From Kitasatospora sp. Root107 (GTDB lineage: Bacteria; Actinomycetota; Actinomycetes; Streptomycetales; Streptomycetaceae), in the NCBI RefSeq assembly GCF_001424875.1, contig NZ_LMCT01000020.1:90743-131882 (forward strand): DNA of 41,140 bases, in the 5' to 3' direction. Made by a program: the position numbers and the translations under genes. The notes under the pieces were generated by a model. It saw only the letters and a list, made by a program, of their open reading frames with translations. It made no database searches and was not told the DNA's origin. How positions within the stretch are numbered: the stretch's first letter is position 1; every line of letters starts with the position of its first letter. This document shows positions 33,175 through 41,140 of this stretch, piece after piece.

Positions 33175-34929
33175 TCAGAGCATGTTCGTGTAGATGTTCC
33201 AGCCCCTGCCGAACATCACCCGGGCGGCGAAGGTCGCAGTGCCGGCGTTGCCCGTCGAGGTGTACAGGTACATGTCGCCGTTCTTGGCGCGGACGAGCAC
33301 ATCGCCCTTGCTGTCCCCGTCGATGTCACCCGGCACGACGAGCATGTCGTAGACGTCCCAACCGGTGGCGATCTGTTCCCGGGCGGCGAACGGCGCGGTG
33401 GACGTCCCCGTGCCCTTGAAGAGGAACAGCCGGCCGGAGGTGTCCCGGGCGAGCAGGTCGGGCCGTCCGTCGCCGGAGTAGTCGCCCGCGCCGACCAGCG
33501 CGTTGTAGGCGTTCCAGCCGCTGCTGACCTTGATGGGTGTGCCGAGCTTGGTGTCCACCGCCCCGTCGCCGGGGTGCAGCCACAGAACTCCCGCTGAGTC
33601 GCGGCTGAGCAGGTCGCCCTTGCCGTCGCCGGTGAGGTCGCCGGGGCCGACCATCGCGTTGTAGTTCCACGTCGAGCTGACCTTCTTGCTGCGGATGTAC
33701 AGGTCGCTGCCGGTGTTCTCCACATAGCTGGCGTGGTTGTGGCTGTTGAGTGCGGTGGCGTACGTGTTGCGGGACCCCGGCTTCTCCTTGCCGACTCCGG
33801 TCGGCGGCGTCAGGTAGGCGCCGTTGGCCAGGGCGTAGTACTTGGCCAGGGTGCCGTCGGTCTGGGTCATGAGATTCTGGGCCTTGCCGTAGAGCTGCGT
33901 GGTGCCCGCACCGACGATGAACTTGTTGCGTTCGTAGCCGCTGCCGAAGTACGCCGGTGCGGCGAAGCGCCCGCCGCCGATCGACTTGAACCAGTACTCC
34001 ACGCCGTCGCGGTCGCGGGCGAGCAGGTCGCTCAGGCCGTCGCCGTCGCCGTCGTCCGAGCCACTGATCACGTTGTACGCGTTCCAGCCGGTGCCGACCT
34101 TGACGCGGGCCTTGAGCGGGGCGGTGGCGCTGCCGGCCCCCTTGTGGAACCACAGCTCGCCGGTCAGGGTGCGGGTGAGAACATCGCCGAGGCCGTCGCC
34201 GTCGACGTCACTGGCACCGACGATCTGGTCGTAGATCCCCCAGCCGGTGCCGACCTTGACCCGCGCGTTGAAGGGCTTGGTGACAGTGCCCGTCCCCGTG
34301 TAGAGCCACAGGTCACCGGCGAAGTCGCGGGCCAGCAGGTCGGGGTGGCGGTCTCCGGTGACGTCCCCGACGGCGATGAGGCGGTTGTACTTCTGCCAGC
34401 CGCCGCCCGACCACAGGGGCGCCGACGTGGCGTTCAAGCCGGCCTCGTAGAGCGTCAGGACGCCGTCGAAGGAGAGGGAGAGCAGTTCCGGCTTGGTCGT
34501 GCCGCCGACATCGCCCACCGGCAGCAGGTCCTTGAACGAGGCGTCGGGGTCGGTCTTGGCGATCGTGTAGTCGCTCCAGGCCTGGATCGACGACAGGTAG
34601 ACGGCCGTGGCCTGGTCGTACTGCATGACGATCATGTCACTGCGGCCGTCGCCGTCGACGTCGTGCCGCGGCTTGGCGGCGGCAGTCACCTGCTCGGACG
34701 GTCCGGACAGAGCGGGCATGACGACGGTCGGGTACTCGCCGACGCCGCGCGGCGCGGCGTCGGGGTCCGACACCGGTGCGGAGTCGGTCACGGACTGCGC
34801 GACGACCGAGTCGGGCGCGCGGTGCTGCGGGGCGGCCGTGCTCGGGTTGGTGGTGAGAGCGCCGACAGCCAGGGCAAGGACGCCCCCGACGGCCAGGGCC
34901 CTCAGGCGTCCGCGGTACGTTGCGGTCAA
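33175..34929 (-). CDS. secreted FG-GAP/VCBS repeat protein
   Basis: 584 aa. A signal peptide (RLRALAVGGVLALAVGALTT, cleavage near STAA) is followed by about ten FG-GAP/VCBS repeats with calcium-type loops: DVDGDGRSD, DVDGDGLGD, DGDGDGLSD, DLTGDGKGD and DIDGDSKGD. Each repeat has a WNAYN-like strand pattern, so a beta-propeller is expected. No catalytic domain is visible. The likely role is extracellular binding or adhesion. The TTG at 34929 with GAGGGGGG upstream is chosen because it sits just before the signal peptide; an in-frame ATG at 34962 would add 11 residues. Confidence 0.85.
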   Translation of the reverse strand: MTATYRGRLRALAVGGVLALAVGALTTNPSTAAPQHRAPDSVVAQSVTDSAPVSDPDAAPRGVGEYPTVVMPALSGPSEQVTAAAKPRHDVDGDGRSDMIVMQYDQATAVYLSSIQAWSDYTIAKTDPDASFKDLLPVGDVGGTTKPELLSLSFDGVLTLYEAGLNATSAPLWSGGGWQKYNRLIAVGDVTGDRHPDLLARDFAGDLWLYTGTGTVTKPFNARVKVGTGWGIYDQIVGASDVDGDGLGDVLTRTLTGELWFHKGAGSATAPLKARVKVGTGWNAYNVISGSDDGDGDGLSDLLARDRDGVEYWFKSIGGGRFAAPAYFGSGYERNKFIVGAGTTQLYGKAQNLMTQTDGTLAKYYALANGAYLTPPTGVGKEKPGSRNTYATALNSHNHASYVENTGSDLYIRSKKVSSTWNYNAMVGPGDLTGDGKGDLLSRDSAGVLWLHPGDGAVDTKLGTPIKVSSGWNAYNALVGAGDYSGDGRPDLLARDTSGRLFLFKGTGTSTAPFAAREQIATGWDVYDMLVVPGDIDGDSKGDVLVRAKNGDMYLYTSTGNAGTATFAARVMFGRGWNIYTNML

Positions 34930-35426
34930 GATCCCCCCTCGGGATCGAACGTGTGGACCCACCCGGGCGCCTCGTGCCCCACGACCGGGTCACGCGTCGG
35001 CGCGTGAACGGTCCCCACTTCCTGCCCGCAGCGTACGGATCGATCCTGTGGATTCCTTGTGAAGCTGCTCCCCCTCCGCCTCTCCGACGATGCGCCGTGA
35101 TCGCCGCCACCCGTGCCGGCGGCGCGGCGCGGTCGCACAGGTGGGCCTCGGCAACGTGTCAGCCGCTTCTCATGGTTCGAACCTCCGTGGGCGACTGTGC
35201 GCCTACGCTGTGGGAACGCCGTACGAGCTCAACGCCATCACTAGGCGGAGGCTGCCGGTGGCTGGCTCCCGCTGGTGCTCCCGGGCGTGCGCCCACGTGA
35301 GCACCAGGGGCGTGAGATGCGGGCAGCGCTCCGCGCCGGACAGTCGGCCACGGCCAGCTGACGACCCGACAGGCTGAGCCCGGTCTGTGTCACGCCTGTC
35401 CCGCCTCCCCCGGCAGGAAGGCGGGC
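34930..35426. other. non-coding stretch upstream of the FG-GAP gene
   Basis: I see no supportable gene in this ~500 bp. The open frames are shadow-like and lack ribosome binding sites. It should contain the FG-GAP promoter at its left end. Confidence 0.5.
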
Positions 35427-35522
35427 ATGACGAATTTTCACATACCCGGCGACGACTGCCTGAACCTTACGGTCGGAGCGGCCGGCAGGTTCTCGATCGA
35501 GCTGACCGGAGCGTGTCCTTGA
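35427..35522 (+). CDS. 31-aa peptide ORF upstream of the condensation-domain gene
   Basis: The ORF encodes MTNFHIPGDDCLNLT and VGAAGRFSIELTGACP. A good ribosome binding site (AGGAAGG) lies 5-6 nt upstream of the ATG. The first codons are AT-rich (AATTTTCACATA) compared with the surroundings. Two Cys (positions 11 and 30) could form a disulfide or thioether-type link. It lies 156 bp upstream of the condensation-domain gene in the same orientation. It may be a small peptide product, a leader ORF or chance; no similarity is recognised. Confidence 0.35.
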   Translation: MTNFHIPGDDCLNLTVGAAGRFSIELTGACP

Positions 35523-35678
35523 AATCATCTGATCGTTGATCCGGCTACCACTGGCCGATGCCCGCGGGCACAAGTCGGCGGCACCTGGCGGAGCAGCCGA
35601 TGGCGGGGCCGCTCCGTACTCGGCAGGCCGCCTTGTTCCGCCCCGCCGGTGCCGCCGGGGCATGCGAACGGAGATTTC

Positions 35679-37172
35679 ATGCGAGTGACCGACATCCAGC
35701 GGTGCGAGGTCCGGCCCGGCCATCTCGTGGAGTGGACGCTGCGCCAGGAGGCCGTGGAGGCAGCCACCGCCCTGCCGGACGACTGCCGCCCGCCCGCCTA
35801 CATTCAGGAAGCCCACGTCCGCACCGCCAAGGCGGTGCGCCAAGGCGGCCTGTTCGTACCCACCTGGCTCGGCACCGCCTTCGACATCCCCGGAAGGGTC
35901 GACCTCGATGTTCTCCACGAGGCGCTGCGAGCGTGGACTCTGAGGCACGAGACGCTACGCAGCGGGCTGCGCTGGGTGGGTGAGGAGATGCGGCGCTTCA
36001 CGCTGGACGCCGACGCGGTCGTACTGCACCGCGAGGAGGTCGGCGATTTCGCGGACGCAGAGGTGCTGGCACGGTACCTGCAGAATCGTTTCGATCGGGC
36101 GGCGGACGCACTCGCGTGGCCAAACTTCATCTTCGCCACCGCCGTCCGCGAGGGAGGCGCGAGTGTCTACATGGCGTTCGACCACACCAACGTCGACGCG
36201 TACTCGCTTCAGCGGATCGCTGCAGAGATCCATGAGCTCTACGCGGCCGGGCTCGAGGGCCGTGTCGTGGAGAGTACGCCGGTAGCAAGTTATGTCGACT
36301 TCTGTGCAGCGGAGCGCGCGAGCGCCGACCGGATCGATGACACGGATGCCATCGTCGCCCGCTGGCGAGAGTTCATCAACCGCTGTGACGGGAAGCTGCC
36401 GAACTTCCCCCTCGACCTCGGCCTCGACGATGCCGGCCGGCTGCCAGAGCAGAAGTTCATGCAGGAGATGCTGGTGGACGCCTCGGTGGCGGCGGACTTC
36501 GAGGCGTACTGCCGCCCTTGGGGCGGGAGTTTGGCCGGCATCCTCGCGGCCACTGCCCTCATCGTGCACCAGTACGGCGGGCAGCAGGTGTACCGGACGG
36601 TCGTCCCGTTTCACACCCGCGCGCACTCCCAATGGGCGGACTCGGTGGGCTGGTACGTGGGCGGTGCGCCGATCGAGATCCCTGTCGCGCAAGCGCCCGA
36701 CTTCGACAGCGTGCTGGCGACGGTCCGCGCCGCCCTGCGGGAGAGCAGGCCGCTGTCGAGGATGCCGATCGCCCGTGTCCTCCAGCTGGTGGGATCCGCT
36801 TTCCGTCCGACGTCCCCGGACCTGTACTCGATCGTCTCGTTTGTCGATGCTCGCAGCATCCCCGGCGCGGAACGCTGGCAGGAGCTGAAGGCGTACGCGC
36901 TGCTGCGGGTCTCCTACGGTGACCAGGTATGCGCCTGGACCACCAGGCTCCACGAGGGCCTGCAGTTCGCGAGCCGCTACCCCGACAACGCCGTTGCTCA
37001 CAAGAGCATGGAGGCGTATGTCGAGCGACTGCGGGAACTGATCGTCTCGGTGGCGCGGGAAGGTACGGTCGCCCGGCCGGCTGCCGTGCGTATTCCAGCG
37101 CCCAGTACACCGCTGGCCACACCACCGAGGCCGTCGACATCCCCGGCAGCATCCACAACCGCACGCCCGTGA
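35679..37172 (+). CDS. stand-alone condensation-domain protein
   Basis: 497 aa. It belongs to the condensation (C) / chloramphenicol-acetyltransferase-like superfamily. The catalytic HxxxD is present as FDHTNVDAYS (H169, D173), and the N-terminal part (VDLDVLHEALRAWTLRHETL, about 75-93) and the latch region (WADSVGWYVGGAP) follow family order. No adenylation or carrier domain is nearby, so it acts in trans or as a PapA-like acyltransferase. GGAG lies 6 nt upstream of the ATG. The last ~35 residues (from about 37070) are Pro/Ala/Thr-rich, overlap debris in another frame, and probably reflect a 3' truncation and readthrough. Confidence 0.85.
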   Translation: MRVTDIQRCEVRPGHLVEWTLRQEAVEAATALPDDCRPPAYIQEAHVRTAKAVRQGGLFVPTWLGTAFDIPGRVDLDVLHEALRAWTLRHETLRSGLRWVGEEMRRFTLDADAVVLHREEVGDFADAEVLARYLQNRFDRAADALAWPNFIFATAVREGGASVYMAFDHTNVDAYSLQRIAAEIHELYAAGLEGRVVESTPVASYVDFCAAERASADRIDDTDAIVARWREFINRCDGKLPNFPLDLGLDDAGRLPEQKFMQEMLVDASVAADFEAYCRPWGGSLAGILAATALIVHQYGGQQVYRTVVPFHTRAHSQWADSVGWYVGGAPIEIPVAQAPDFDSVLATVRAALRESRPLSRMPIARVLQLVGSAFRPTSPDLYSIVSFVDARSIPGAERWQELKAYALLRVSYGDQVCAWTTRLHEGLQFASRYPDNAVAHKSMEAYVERLRELIVSVAREGTVARPAAVRIPAPSTPLATPPRPSTSPAASTTARP

Positions 37173-37199
37173 CCCTGCCCCCGGACGGTTTGCCGCAGC

Positions 37200-37403
37200 A
37201 CCGATGGCACGCTGTGGCCGCTCGGTGCACGCGTCTGCGCGCACGTGCTCTGGCACCCCGGGCCGGGCCATGAGCACACCCTCGACGGGCCATTGTCAGC
37301 CGCTGCCGAGACGCACTGGCAGGACGGCGTCGCCCAAGTGCAGGCCGATGTCGCGGCGGTCGGCTTCCAGAGCTGGGCGAGACCGGCGGCAGCTGAGCCG
37401 TGA
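37200..37403 (+). pseudogene. 3' remnant of an unrecognised gene
   Basis: The frame from TDGTLWPLGARVCAHVLWHP through AAAETHWQDGVAQVQAD to ARPAAAEP-stop has normal protein composition but no start or ribosome binding site. It is probably the C-terminus of a lost protein. I cannot identify it. Confidence 0.35.
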
Positions 37404-37409
37404 GCAGGC

Positions 37410-37575
37410 CCAGGAGCAGTCGGCCTCCGGCAAGGTCTACGGGGCGCTGGTGATCCCCGCCGACTTCACCTCCACGGTGGCCCAGCTGACCACCAGTCAG
37501 GCGACCACCCGGCTCCTGCTGACCGACCCGCTCGCCGTGCAGACCCAGGTGGGGCTCCCGATCAGGGAGCACAGC
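37410..37575 (+). pseudogene. internal fragment of a YhgE/Pip-type membrane protein gene
   Basis: GKVYGALVIPADFTSTVAQL resembles the extracytoplasmic region of YhgE/Pip or DUF3533 proteins (ABC-2-like), and LLLTDPLAVQTQVGLPI continues that family pattern towards a lost transmembrane block. Both ends are cut. It is non-functional. Confidence 0.45.
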
Positions 37576-37698
37576 AGGCGGCGCCCCGGCTTTCCGGCGG
37601 GGCGCCCGGAAGCCGGCGTGCCTGAAAGCGGCCCGAGCGGAGGCCACGCGAAGTCGCATGACAGCTGCGGCCGGCTCCGCGATCCTTGGCCAGTGACC

Positions 37699-38454
37699 AT
37701 GGGACCAGACCTTCTCAGTCTGAACATCATCTGCCCACCGCCGGAAGAGGGCGGCGTGGAGGTCCGCCCGGTCGTCAATGGCCGAGATCTTCTGGCCGAC
37801 GTGTTCCCCGGTGGTGTGGGAGGCTCCCGGTACCTGGGAGTAGGCCCCCGGTATCTGTTGGACCGGGACGGGCCGTTGCATGCCACCGCGGTGCCCCACG
37901 CGGTTCGTCTCGCTTGGTCCGGGTGTGGCGTGGAGGAGTGCTGTGGCGCCCTGTACATGACGGTCAGGCGTGACGGGGAGCATGTCGTCTGGGCGGGCTG
38001 GCGCGACCTGGCCAATCAGGACTTCGACCTGCCGGAGTTCCGGTTCACCGCCAGTCAGTACGAGGCCGAGGTCCTGCGAGCCGAAGAGGACCGCAGTTGG
38101 GAGTGGCCGGCAGGAGCAGTTGCGCGGCTGCTCGAGGCGGGGCTGAGAGGACGCGAGGACTGGCTCGTCAGGTGGGAGTGCGAGTTGGAAGCCATCTGGG
38201 CCTCCCGCAAGCAACCCGATCGAATCCACGTCCTCCTGAGGTATCCCCCCGACCGGGCCGATACAGATCTGCCCTGGATCCAGTTCGGAATGACCCTACC
38301 GATCTCCGTGGACGAACCGTCGGACCAGGCCGAGCATCTCGAAGCGCGGCTGACCGCAGGCGATCCCCGTGCCACCGCCGAGGTCTGGGGAGGTTCGCAT
38401 GATGCCGAACTACTGGGCTATCCATGGCCGCCGGTCGACCCGCTGTTCACGTGA
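37699..38454 (+). CDS. hypothetical protein
   Basis: 251 aa, acidic and soluble, with many Trp (WAGWRDL, SWEWPAG, WECELEAIW). It includes GCGVEECCGALYMTVRRDGE, with Cys before a beta-like stretch, and the end LGYPWPPVDPLFT. No transmembrane segment or signal peptide. There is no clear ribosome binding site; the ATG at 37699 is preferred to the GTG at 37693. I do not recognise a functional family; it resembles immunity-like or housekeeping hypothetical proteins of streptomycetes. Confidence 0.6.
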   Translation: MGPDLLSLNIICPPPEEGGVEVRPVVNGRDLLADVFPGGVGGSRYLGVGPRYLLDRDGPLHATAVPHAVRLAWSGCGVEECCGALYMTVRRDGEHVVWAGWRDLANQDFDLPEFRFTASQYEAEVLRAEEDRSWEWPAGAVARLLEAGLRGREDWLVRWECELEAIWASRKQPDRIHVLLRYPPDRADTDLPWIQFGMTLPISVDEPSDQAEHLEARLTAGDPRATAEVWGGSHDAELLGYPWPPVDPLFT

Positions 38455-38493
38455 ACGGCAGGGCGAGGCGGGGCCAGCCTTTCTCCAGCAGCT

Positions 38494-38532
38494 GGGGGTC
38501 AAGGGGTCGCAGGTTCAAATCCTGTCGCCCGA
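38494..38532 (+). repeat. tRNA 3'-end-like att core
   Basis: GGTCGCAGGTTCAAATCCTG contains a T-arm (GCAGG stem, TTCAAAT loop, CCTGT stem) followed by CGCCCGA, an acceptor-type 3' strand. The 5' part of a tRNA is absent. It overlaps the end of the degenerate integrase gene (which ends RATGFEPATP), the usual situation when an integrase gene abuts an att site in a tRNA 3' end. Isoacceptor not assigned. Confidence 0.65.
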
Positions 38533-39317
38533 CTGTGAAGTCGGTTGTGAGAGGCGGTACTTGGGAAACCAGGTGCCGGCTCTTTCTGTTGCTGCGTCAG
38601 CCTGGTGGTCGCATGGTGGTCACCGGGCCACATCGGCCATGGCGTTGATTCTTCTGTTCCGGGGCGCTGGTATGCGGGCAGTTGCCGGTGCGGGCGTGGG
38701 TGTTGGCGCCAGGGGCGCTGGGCGTGGCAGACGGGTCGGCCGAGGATGGCGCGGTCGGCGTTGTCGAGGGTCCAGGCTACGGCGTCGACGGCGGCTCGGG
38801 CGGCGAGGCGGGTGAGGTCGGCGTCGATGTTGGCGCTGGTCGACAGGGTTCGGTGGCGCAGGGTCTTGGAGATGACGGGCAGGGGGACGCTTGCGGCCAG
38901 GGCGAAGCTGGCGGTGAGGTGGCGCAGGTCGTGGAGGGCGATGCGGGGGACGCCGGCTCTGTCGCAGAGCAGGTGGAAGTGGTCGAGGACGTTCTTGGGG
39001 TGGAGGGGGCGGCCGTGGCGGTGGAAGACGTAGCCGCCGTTGTCGGTGATGTTGCCGAAGGCTTTGGTGCCGGCGCGGTCGTCGAGGGCTGAGGCGACGC
39101 GGTCGGAGAGGGCGACCCACGTTCTGCTGTGCTTGGTTTTCGGTGCGGTCAGCAGGAGTTGGTTGTTGTCGATGGCGGAGAGGATGGCGCGGACGAAGAA
39201 GACGCGGTCCTGCACGCCCAAGAGCACGACAGGCTGGCCCGGGCCCGGCTGTTCAGCGTCGATGACGAGATGACCGCCGCCGCGGTCCGCCGCGCTCTGC
39301 GAGGCCGACGCGACCAC
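38499..39317 (-). pseudogene. degenerate tyrosine integrase
   Basis: The frame keeps the integrase C-terminal half: VFFVRAILSAIDNNQLLL, KTKHSRTWVALS, box II HDLRH and LRHRTLSTSANI. The catalytic Tyr is changed to Asp (NIDADL for the usual NIYADL). The N-terminal half and the RRGE-type first Arg region are missing, and the part corresponding to GLxWEDV is in another frame near 39230. So it is truncated, frameshifted and lacks the nucleophile. It ends in the tRNA-like att core. Confidence 0.8.
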
Positions 39318-39446
39318 CTCTCACAGAGCCGGGCCCCGGCCCGACGCGGCGTCCTCCCCGCTTGAGCGGGGGTCAGCCGCTCACCACTGACGGCCGGTCC
39401 GTCATTGGCCGCCCAACTCCCCATCGCCATCTGAGTGCCACCGGGG

Positions 39447-40697
39447 TCAGGCGGCCAATCGGGTCACCGTGGCCCCGTCCACCGCCGCGTTTTCACAGTC
39501 GGCGTCGGCTTTGTCGAGGGCGTCGGCGAGGGCGAGGACGGCTTGGTCGGCGGACTGCTTGAAGAGGTGTCCGTAGAGGTTGATGGTGGTGGCGAGGGTG
39601 GCGTGGCGCAGGGTCTTGGAGACGATGGCGAGCGGCACGTCCATGGCGATCATGATGCTGGCGGCGGTGTGACGCAGGGCGTGAAGGCCAATGCGGGGCA
39701 GGTCGATCTCGGTGGTGCGCTTGCGGAGTTGGTCGAGGACCCACTGCGGCCGAAGGGGTGTGCCGTCGGTGTGGGAGAAGACGAGTCCTTCGAGGCGGCC
39801 CTCCGGGTGGGCGGCCATCTGGATGCCGGCTTGGTGGTGGAGGGCTGCCATGACGCCGGGCGAGAGGCTGACCCAGGCCCGACTGGCCGGCGTCTTGGGC
39901 TCGCCGAGGGTCAGGCCGCTGTTGTTGACCGCGGCCAGGGTGTAGCGGACGAACAGGGCACGGTCCATGAGGTGGACGTCTTCCCAGTGCAGGCCCAAGA
40001 CTTCGCCGCGGCGCATGCCGGTGCCGAGCATGACCTCGAACAGGTCAGTCAGCTGGTCCGCGTAGTGGTCGGCGTTGTGCCGCAGGAACGCCGACGCCTG
40101 CTCCGGGGTCCAGCACACGCGCTCCTCCGCGCGGGGCCTGGGCGGTACGGAGTGCTTGGCCGGGTTGTAGCGCAGCCGCCAGGAGCGCACCGCGGCGTTC
40201 AGCGCGTTGCGCAGGGTCGAGACGGCCCGGTAGACGGTCACGCGCCCTCGGCCGGCTGCGAGTTGGGCGGTGATCCAGTCGTCGATGTGCCTGGGGCGAA
40301 GGTCCGGGAGCCGCCGGTGGCCGAAGGCGGGGATGAGGTCGCGCTCCACGCAGGCCTGGTAGCCGGCGTAAGTGTTCGGGGCGAGGTTCGGCTCCCTGAT
40401 GGTGAGCCACTCGCGCAGGAAGGCGGCCACGGTGGTGCGGCGGTCCTCGTAGACACCACGCAGCTCACCGTCCAACACCCGGGCCATCTCGCGGGCCGCG
40501 GCGGCATGGCTGGCGAAGCCACCCCGACGGCGGGTACGGCGCCGGCCGTCCTCAGGCGCCAGGTCGACGGCGTAGGTCCACATCCCGTGCCCCGCGTCCT
40601 CCAACAGCCGCACGCACCACGCACCGAGCTGCTTCCCGTGCGCGCCCTTGCAGCCGCACCGCCGGTAGACCCTGCCCCGCTTCATACCCTGCCCCAT
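39447..40697 (-). CDS. int: site-specific tyrosine integrase
   Basis: 416 aa. An N-terminal Cys-containing Arm-type domain (VYRRCGCKGAHGK, about 9-21) and a SAM-like core-binding domain (about 70-170; TVAAFLREWLTIREPNLAPN) precede the catalytic domain. The catalytic residues are R in GMRRGEVLGL, K in EPKTPASRAW, HALRH, TLRHATL and the nucleophile Y in NLYGHL near residue 387. All are intact. The start at 40697 has AAAGGGA 6 nt upstream; the longer frame to 40814 has no such site. Its own element lies mostly outside this window or has been lost. No excisionase is seen. Confidence 0.93.
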   Translation of the reverse strand: MGQGMKRGRVYRRCGCKGAHGKQLGAWCVRLLEDAGHGMWTYAVDLAPEDGRRRTRRRGGFASHAAAAREMARVLDGELRGVYEDRRTTVAAFLREWLTIREPNLAPNTYAGYQACVERDLIPAFGHRRLPDLRPRHIDDWITAQLAAGRGRVTVYRAVSTLRNALNAAVRSWRLRYNPAKHSVPPRPRAEERVCWTPEQASAFLRHNADHYADQLTDLFEVMLGTGMRRGEVLGLHWEDVHLMDRALFVRYTLAAVNNSGLTLGEPKTPASRAWVSLSPGVMAALHHQAGIQMAAHPEGRLEGLVFSHTDGTPLRPQWVLDQLRKRTTEIDLPRIGLHALRHTAASIMIAMDVPLAIVSKTLRHATLATTINLYGHLFKQSADQAVLALADALDKADADCENAAVDGATVTRLAA

Positions 40698-40958
40698 GAC
40701 GTCCCTTTCTCCGCGCTGGTGATTGCGGGTCCAAGATTCGCCCGCCGGCTGGGTGCGGCGGCAGAGCGTGCGGGGCGGTGCGCGAGGCACACCGGGGCTG
40801 ATCAGCGATGACACGCTCAGAACGACACGCCGCCTGGATGATCACCGTGCGCGACCGATGGGTAGTCGGCTCCTGATCTGCGGTCCTGACGGCCCTGGTG
40901 CCGTAGTCCTTCGGGTCGCCTTCTGGGACCACGAACACCGGAGGTCATCAGTCAGCGT

Positions 40959-41117
40959 ATGAGTTCAAAGCGCAGCGAGAATCCAGCCCTGCCCGTACTT
41001 GACGATGCATTTCGGCTCGCGTCGGTCAAGGATGCCGAAGAGTCCACCCGTGACTTGGTCGCGCGGTTGGCCACCACCGAGCTGCGCCGCGTTTCCCACC
41101 CGGGCCGGGTCACCTAG
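40959..41117 (+). CDS. small hypothetical ORF near the integrase
   Basis: 52 aa: MSSKRSENPALPVLDDAFRL, then ASVKDAEESTRDLVARLATT and a basic end. It is charged and helical in character. The nearest GGAGG is 15 nt upstream, rather far. It is divergent from the integrase and may be a small regulator or N-terminal part of an element gene, but it is not recognised. Confidence 0.35.
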   Translation: MSSKRSENPALPVLDDAFRLASVKDAEESTRDLVARLATTELRRVSHPGRVT

Positions 41118-41140
41118 GAGCCCACCGATCAGGCCGAGCC

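Noticed and set aside
33175..34929. Integrin-like adhesin with enzymatic domain
   Set aside because: Only FG-GAP/VCBS repeats and a signal peptide are visible; no catalytic or anchoring motif supports a more specific role.
38494..38532. A complete tRNA gene
   Set aside because: Only the T-arm and a 3' acceptor-like strand are present; no D-arm, anticodon arm or 5' acceptor strand could be found upstream.

Overview
This is high-GC DNA with long antisense shadow frames, GTG/TTG starts, Shine-Dalgarno sites of the GGAGG type, a SpoIIE-type phosphatase, a WXG100-linked Rhs toxin and typical IS5/IS630 relics. Together these point to a streptomycete chromosome (Streptomyces or Kitasatospora), probably an accessory or arm region. 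I could not run searches, so family assignments rest on motifs I can read in the translations.

Layout. 1-3.3 kb: a secreted beta-helix protein (cut by the window edge) and a secreted GH43/AbfB arabinan/xylan-type hydrolase, with an intrinsic terminator between them and a LacI-type operator upstream. 4.1-8.8 kb: a xylose-type ABC operon xylF-xylG-xylH plus a ROK repressor, with a candidate operator upstream. 9.1-10.2 kb: a DUF3048 membrane-anchored protein. 10.7-12.8 kb: a GAF-PAS-GAF-PP2C (SpoIIE) phosphatase. 13.5-17.7 kb: a NarL-type response regulator, a histidine kinase and a divergent MMPL exporter, bracketed by 75-bp direct repeats of an IS5 transposase 3' end. 18.5-19.9 kb: an intact GH1 beta-glucosidase. 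20-25 kb: a PAP2-family membrane enzyme, a collapsed subtilase relic, a DUF6193 protein, a cold-shock protein and a divergent MarR/MFS efflux pair. 25.2-30.3 kb: a translationally coupled WXG100-like protein / Rhs toxin / putative immunity operon. 30.6-33 kb: small hypothetical genes and relics. 33.2-34.9 kb: a secreted FG-GAP/VCBS repeat protein. 35.4-38.5 kb: a 31-codon peptide ORF, a condensation-domain protein, gene debris and a hypothetical protein. 38.5-41.1 kb: a tRNA 3'-end-like att core, a degenerate integrase and an intact tyrosine integrase.

How the genes relate. The plant-polysaccharide genes (GH43/AbfB, xylose ABC uptake, GH1 beta-glucosidase) form a loose saccharolytic theme in the left half. 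The right half is dominated by interbacterial conflict and integration genes.

The most unusual feature is a family of 149-bp units at 3.8, 10.4, 13.2 and 18.3 kb. Each consists of the last 42 codons of a GH1 beta-glucosidase (three of the four with a native stop codon at the identical position) fused at exactly the same point to an 18-bp motif, GTCGAACACCCTGTCATC or a close variant. A motif-only copy lies at 10.26 kb. All lie downstream of the one intact GH1 gene and in the same orientation. This is the pattern expected if the 3' end of a GH1 gene served repeatedly as an integration site for elements that carry their own replacement 3' end, displacing the old one each time. That mechanism is inference; the repeats, their common junction and their equal lengths are seen directly.
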